Of a stretch of 24,874 nucleotides of DNA, positions 22,424 to 24,874 are shown piece after piece. This DNA is from a virus: the IMG/VR virus record IMGVR_UViG_3300046001_009212, positions 1 to 24,874 of that record; one strand, written 5' to 3'. How positions within the stretch are numbered: position 1 is the stretch's first letter; each line of letters begins with the position of its first letter. Under the pieces are notes generated by a model. The model did not search any database, had not been told where the DNA came from, and saw nothing but the letters and a program-made list of their open reading frames with translations. The position numbers and the translations under genes are program-made.

Positions 22424-22807
22424 TTATTTGTATTCAATATAATCTTTTTGTTCTCTAACTTCTGAATTGGTTATATCGTTAATTTTATTTTTTAACGAAA
22501 ACCTTTCATCATTAGTGTAGTATACTTTTCTTGCTAATTCAATAAAATGGGAATCAAAATTTTTTGTTGATTCAATTGTTCTTAACTCATCCTCAATTTC
22601 CCATAAATTTAAATTAACTTCGTTTAGTTCACGGTATAATTTTAAAATTTCTTCATCATCTAAATAAATTGATGACATATTATAAATTAGTTCAAATTCA
22701 TTATTAATGAATGATAATTTTTCTTCATTTAAAATCTTTGTTTTTTTTACATGGAGAATAGATAATTTATCAATCAACTCTCCAACACTTACAGGTATTG
22801 TTACCAT
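22424..22807 (-). CDS. DUF6165-like protein of sugar clusters
   Basis: This 127-residue helical, charged protein begins VTIPVSVGELIDKLSILHVK, matching the DUF6165 start (I.S.GELIDKLTILEIK), then KLSFINNEFELIYNM. Members often lie near polysaccharide or LPS genes and sulfo/glycosyltransferases, with unknown biochemistry. Here it sits 3 nt after GDP-mannose dehydratase and before PhoH, consistent with a glycan-related context. No catalytic residues can be identified. The family call is from recalled pattern. Confidence 0.82.
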   Translation of the reverse strand: MVTIPVSVGELIDKLSILHVKKTKILNEEKLSFINNEFELIYNMSSIYLDDEEILKLYRELNEVNLNLWEIEDELRTIESTKNFDSHFIELARKVYYTNDERFSLKNKINDITNSEVREQKDYIEYK

Positions 22808-22810
22808 AAT

Positions 22811-23791
22811 TTAATTTTTTGTGTAAAAGTTTATCCAATGTTCAATCATTTCATCTAACATTGCCTCAAATGTGTATTCAGGTGACCATCCTGTTACCAA
22901 ATTTAATTTTGATGAGTCTCCCTTTAAATCACGAAGTTCCTCAGGTCTTAAGAATTTTTCATCAACTGTAACATAGTCTTTATAATTTAACCCTAACTTT
23001 GAAAAAGTATACTCACATAAATCTTCTACTGAATGTGAAATCCCTGTCGAACATACATAATCATCTGGTTTGTCTTGTTGTAATATCATCCACATTGCTT
23101 TTACATAATCTTTAGCGTGGCCCCAATCTCTAGTTGCTTCTAAATTACCTAATTTTAATTCATTTGATAATCCTAATTTAATCTTAACCGCTTCTTTACA
23201 AACTTTATTTGTAACAAAGTTTGTTCCTCGTCTTGGAGATTCGTGATTAAATAAAATACCGTTGGAAATAAACATACCATACGAGTTTCTATAGTTTCTC
23301 CCAATATTATAACTAAACACTTTGGCACACCCATAAGGTGATACAGGATTTAATGGGGTGGATTCTCTTTGGAACCCATCTTCGTCAATTGAGTTTCCAA
23401 ACATTTCTGAAGAAGATGCTTGGTATATTTTAATAGACGGTTTAATTAATTTAACTGCTTCTAATAAATTAAGAGTTCCAATACCTGTGACATTGGCTGT
23501 GTATATTGGTTGGTCAAACGAAATCCTAACATGGGATTGTGCTGCCAAATTATAAATTTCATCAGGATTTGTTTTTTGAATTACAGAAATTAATGAAGAT
23601 AAATCAGTTAAATCCGAGTAGTGTAGGTTAATTTGGTTAAATATGTTATCCAATCTTGCAGTTTGGTTTTCTGCTACTGAATTTCTTTTTAAAGTCCCGT
23701 GTACTTCATATCCTTTTTCAAGTAAAAATTCTGCTAAATAAGAACCATCTTGACCATTTATTCCTGTTATAAGTGCAATTTTTTTTGACAT
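22811..23791 (-). CDS. gmd: GDP-mannose 4,6-dehydratase
   Basis: This enzyme converts GDP-D-mannose to GDP-4-keto-6-deoxymannose, the precursor of fucose, rhamnose, perosamine and colitose. The short-chain dehydrogenase core is complete: GINGQDGSYLAE with GxxGxxG (10-16), NLAAQSHV, SSSEMFG with catalytic Ser127 and Glu129, and YGCAK with Tyr153 and Lys157. NHESPRRGTNFVT and RDWGHAKDYVKAMW are typical Gmd blocks. Length 326 is slightly short of E. coli Gmd (373), mostly in the C-terminal part. It is 1 nt after a fucosyltransferase-like gene and two genes after a DegT-type aminotransferase, so it should feed a GDP-6-deoxy sugar to a local transferase. Confidence 0.95.
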   Translation of the reverse strand: MSKKIALITGINGQDGSYLAEFLLEKGYEVHGTLKRNSVAENQTARLDNIFNQINLHYSDLTDLSSLISVIQKTNPDEIYNLAAQSHVRISFDQPIYTANVTGIGTLNLLEAVKLIKPSIKIYQASSSEMFGNSIDEDGFQRESTPLNPVSPYGCAKVFSYNIGRNYRNSYGMFISNGILFNHESPRRGTNFVTNKVCKEAVKIKLGLSNELKLGNLEATRDWGHAKDYVKAMWMILQQDKPDDYVCSTGISHSVEDLCEYTFSKLGLNYKDYVTVDEKFLRPEELRDLKGDSSKLNLVTGWSPEYTFEAMLDEMIEHWINFYTKN

Positions 23792-23792
23792 A

Positions 23793-24581
23793 TTAATTTA
23801 ATCTTGTGTAGTTTAATTTTGAGTTTGAAAATATTGAGAATGTTGATAAATTTGACTTAGTACAAAATAATTTTTTTGTCATACCTAAAGTATACGCACC
23901 AAAAACAATTTCTTGAATGTGTTGTTTAATTGACTCCTCATCATTTTTTAATTTAAAAAATGGATTATCTTCAGTCTTTGATGAAGTAAATTCATCAAAA
24001 GTTATTAGTTTATTACCGTATCTTTTTTTAAATTCATTTAAATCATTAAGATTATCACACATTAAAAACACATTTTCAAACTCTTCTTTTTCTAATGTCT
24101 TAAATATTTCTGATAAATCTATTGTTGAAACATAGTGTACACTTGACATATCAGTGGCTCTTCTATGAAATCCTATAGTTTTTGTAAAATCAATTTGGGG
24201 ATGTCTTGACGAAAATAATTGTTTCATCTCATCATTTAATATAAAGTTATCTTTAATAATTGATTCACACATTTTTAAGTCTTTTGGTACAAATGTTTCA
24301 CTTTCATACGCATTTAATGGTGAAATATAATTAACTAACTCAATGTTAGAATATTCATTAACATTATTTAAATAATCATCTTTGTCTTGGACAAAACAAA
24401 CATCATAAATGTTTTGACTACCATAACCAAATATATTTGATAAGTCATAATATATTTTTAATTTTTCATCTGGATAATTTAACAATACATTATGTATATG
24501 GACAACAGCTTCGGTTATGTATGAAAAATAACCTCTTTGATGAACACCATTACCTCTTGCGGGTTTAAAGTACTTCAACAT
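23793..24581 (-). CDS. Fucosyltransferase-like protein
   Basis: This 262-residue protein lacks a signal peptide or membrane segment. IGFHRRATDM (His139, Arg140, Arg141, Asp144) resembles the HxRRTD motif I of alpha-1,2 and alpha-1,6 fucosyltransferases (GT11/GT23), which binds the GDP part. VFLMCDNLNDLNEFKKRYGN (192-211) fits the following Rossmann strand and helix, and KKLFCTKSNLSTFSIF a later core motif. Its N-terminus GNGVHQRGYFSYITEAVVHI is a donor-side pattern seen in such phage-encoded transferases. It is directly upstream of gmd, supporting a GDP-sugar donor. The exact sugar could be a 4-amino or 3,6-dideoxy derivative. Moderate confidence. Confidence 0.7.
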   Translation of the reverse strand: MLKYFKPARGNGVHQRGYFSYITEAVVHIHNVLLNYPDEKLKIYYDLSNIFGYGSQNIYDVCFVQDKDDYLNNVNEYSNIELVNYISPLNAYESETFVPKDLKMCESIIKDNFILNDEMKQLFSSRHPQIDFTKTIGFHRRATDMSSVHYVSTIDLSEIFKTLEKEEFENVFLMCDNLNDLNEFKKRYGNKLITFDEFTSSKTEDNPFFKLKNDEESIKQHIQEIVFGAYTLGMTKKLFCTKSNLSTFSIFSNSKLNYTRLN

Positions 24582-24586
24582 CTATA

Positions 24587-24874
24587 TTAATATTTTAGTA
24601 AGATATCACAAATTCTATCAATATCTTCTTTTGTCATTTTATCATGATTTGGAACATAAACTCCTCTTTCATCTATAATTGAACAATTAGGTAATTTATT
24701 CTCACCATATAATTTTTTGTAAAATGGTTGAGTCCCCATAGACCCTGAAATTAATGGTCTACATGAAATATTATTGTCCGTTAATTCTTTAATTAAATTT
24801 TCTTTATCTATTAAAGTTTTGGTGATAACAGGGATTGCAAAATTTGATGTATAAATATCGTCAAAAGTTTTATG
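24587..24874 (-). CDS. DegT/DnrJ/EryC1-family aminotransferase, C-terminal fragment
   Basis: This partial gene enters from the right edge and ends at a TAA at 24587-24589. The 95 visible residues read FAIPVITKTLIDKENLIKEL, NNISCRPLISGSMGTQPFYK, LPNCSIIDERGVYVPNHDKM and TKEDIDRICDIL. That is the typical C-terminal domain of sugar aminotransferases or PLP dehydratases of the DegT group (PNHxxMTxEDI ending). Members act on GDP-4-keto-6-deoxymannose (perosamine synthetase, or the 3-dehydratase ColD) or on other NDP sugars. The active-site Lys is outside the window. Position near gmd suggests that GDP-4-keto-6-deoxymannose is the substrate. It starts 5 nt before the fucosyltransferase-like gene. 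Confidence 0.85.
   Translation of the reverse strand, partial: HKTFDDIYTSNFAIPVITKTLIDKENLIKELTDNNISCRPLISGSMGTQPFYKKLYGENKLPNCSIIDERGVYVPNHDKMTKEDIDRICDILLKY

Noticed and set aside
1-24874. tRNA genes, insertion sequences or attachment sites
   Set aside because: No cloverleaf, transposase motif or terminal repeat was found by eye; a dedicated search could still reveal a diverged tRNA.

Overview
This window looks like part of the virion-assembly half of a T4-like myovirus genome, most likely from a phage of a Bacteroidota (Flavobacteriia-like) host. The T4-type head cassette is recognisable in order: portal gp20, a head gene, protease gp21, scaffold gp22 and major capsid gp23. Several lines point to the host. 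The DNA is very AT-rich. No convincing Shine-Dalgarno sequence precedes any of the starts I checked; starts sit in A/T-rich leaders. Two minus-strand genes have close matches to the Bacteroidota promoter form TTTG-N17/18-TAnnTTTG. The window also encodes a Bacteroidota-style ribosomal protein bS21 and a DUF4494-like protein. No tRNA, rRNA, CRISPR array or insertion sequence was seen, and no stretch over 300 bases lacks a gene.

Left part (1-11086), mostly plus strand. It starts inside the portal gene, followed by a coiled head-associated protein, an unknown gene, the prohead protease, a small DUF4494-like gene, a strongly acidic-then-basic scaffold with a 24-bp tandem repeat, and the major capsid protein. 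After a terminator come a protein with an OmpA-like domain, a zinc-ribbon protein and a Cys-rich viral protein. Minus-strand genes interrupt this run like morons: bS21 (2089-2280), a tiny lipoprotein (8885-9103) and two unknown genes (10116-10343, 11067-11492).

Right part (24874 down to 11596), all minus strand. Transcription enters from beyond the right edge. It passes through a sugar/glycan module: a DegT-type aminotransferase fragment, a fucosyltransferase-like protein, GDP-mannose 4,6-dehydratase and a DUF6165-like protein. Then come PhoH, a degenerate HAD-like protein, a small unknown gene, two glycosyltransferases and a gp55-like late sigma factor. It ends in virion/baseplate genes: an OB-fold baseplate protein, large unrecognised structural proteins and a Cys-rich small protein.

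How it may fit together (inference): the gp55-like sigma probably drives late genes from a recurrent (A/G)TATTTAT motif lying 4-15 nt upstream of several virion gene starts on both strands. The lipoprotein, the 11067-11492 gene and perhaps bS21 carry host-type promoters, so they may be expressed independently of the late programme. The phage bS21 is the most intriguing gene, because in Flavobacterium this protein helps hide the anti-Shine-Dalgarno sequence and so sets which mRNAs are translated.
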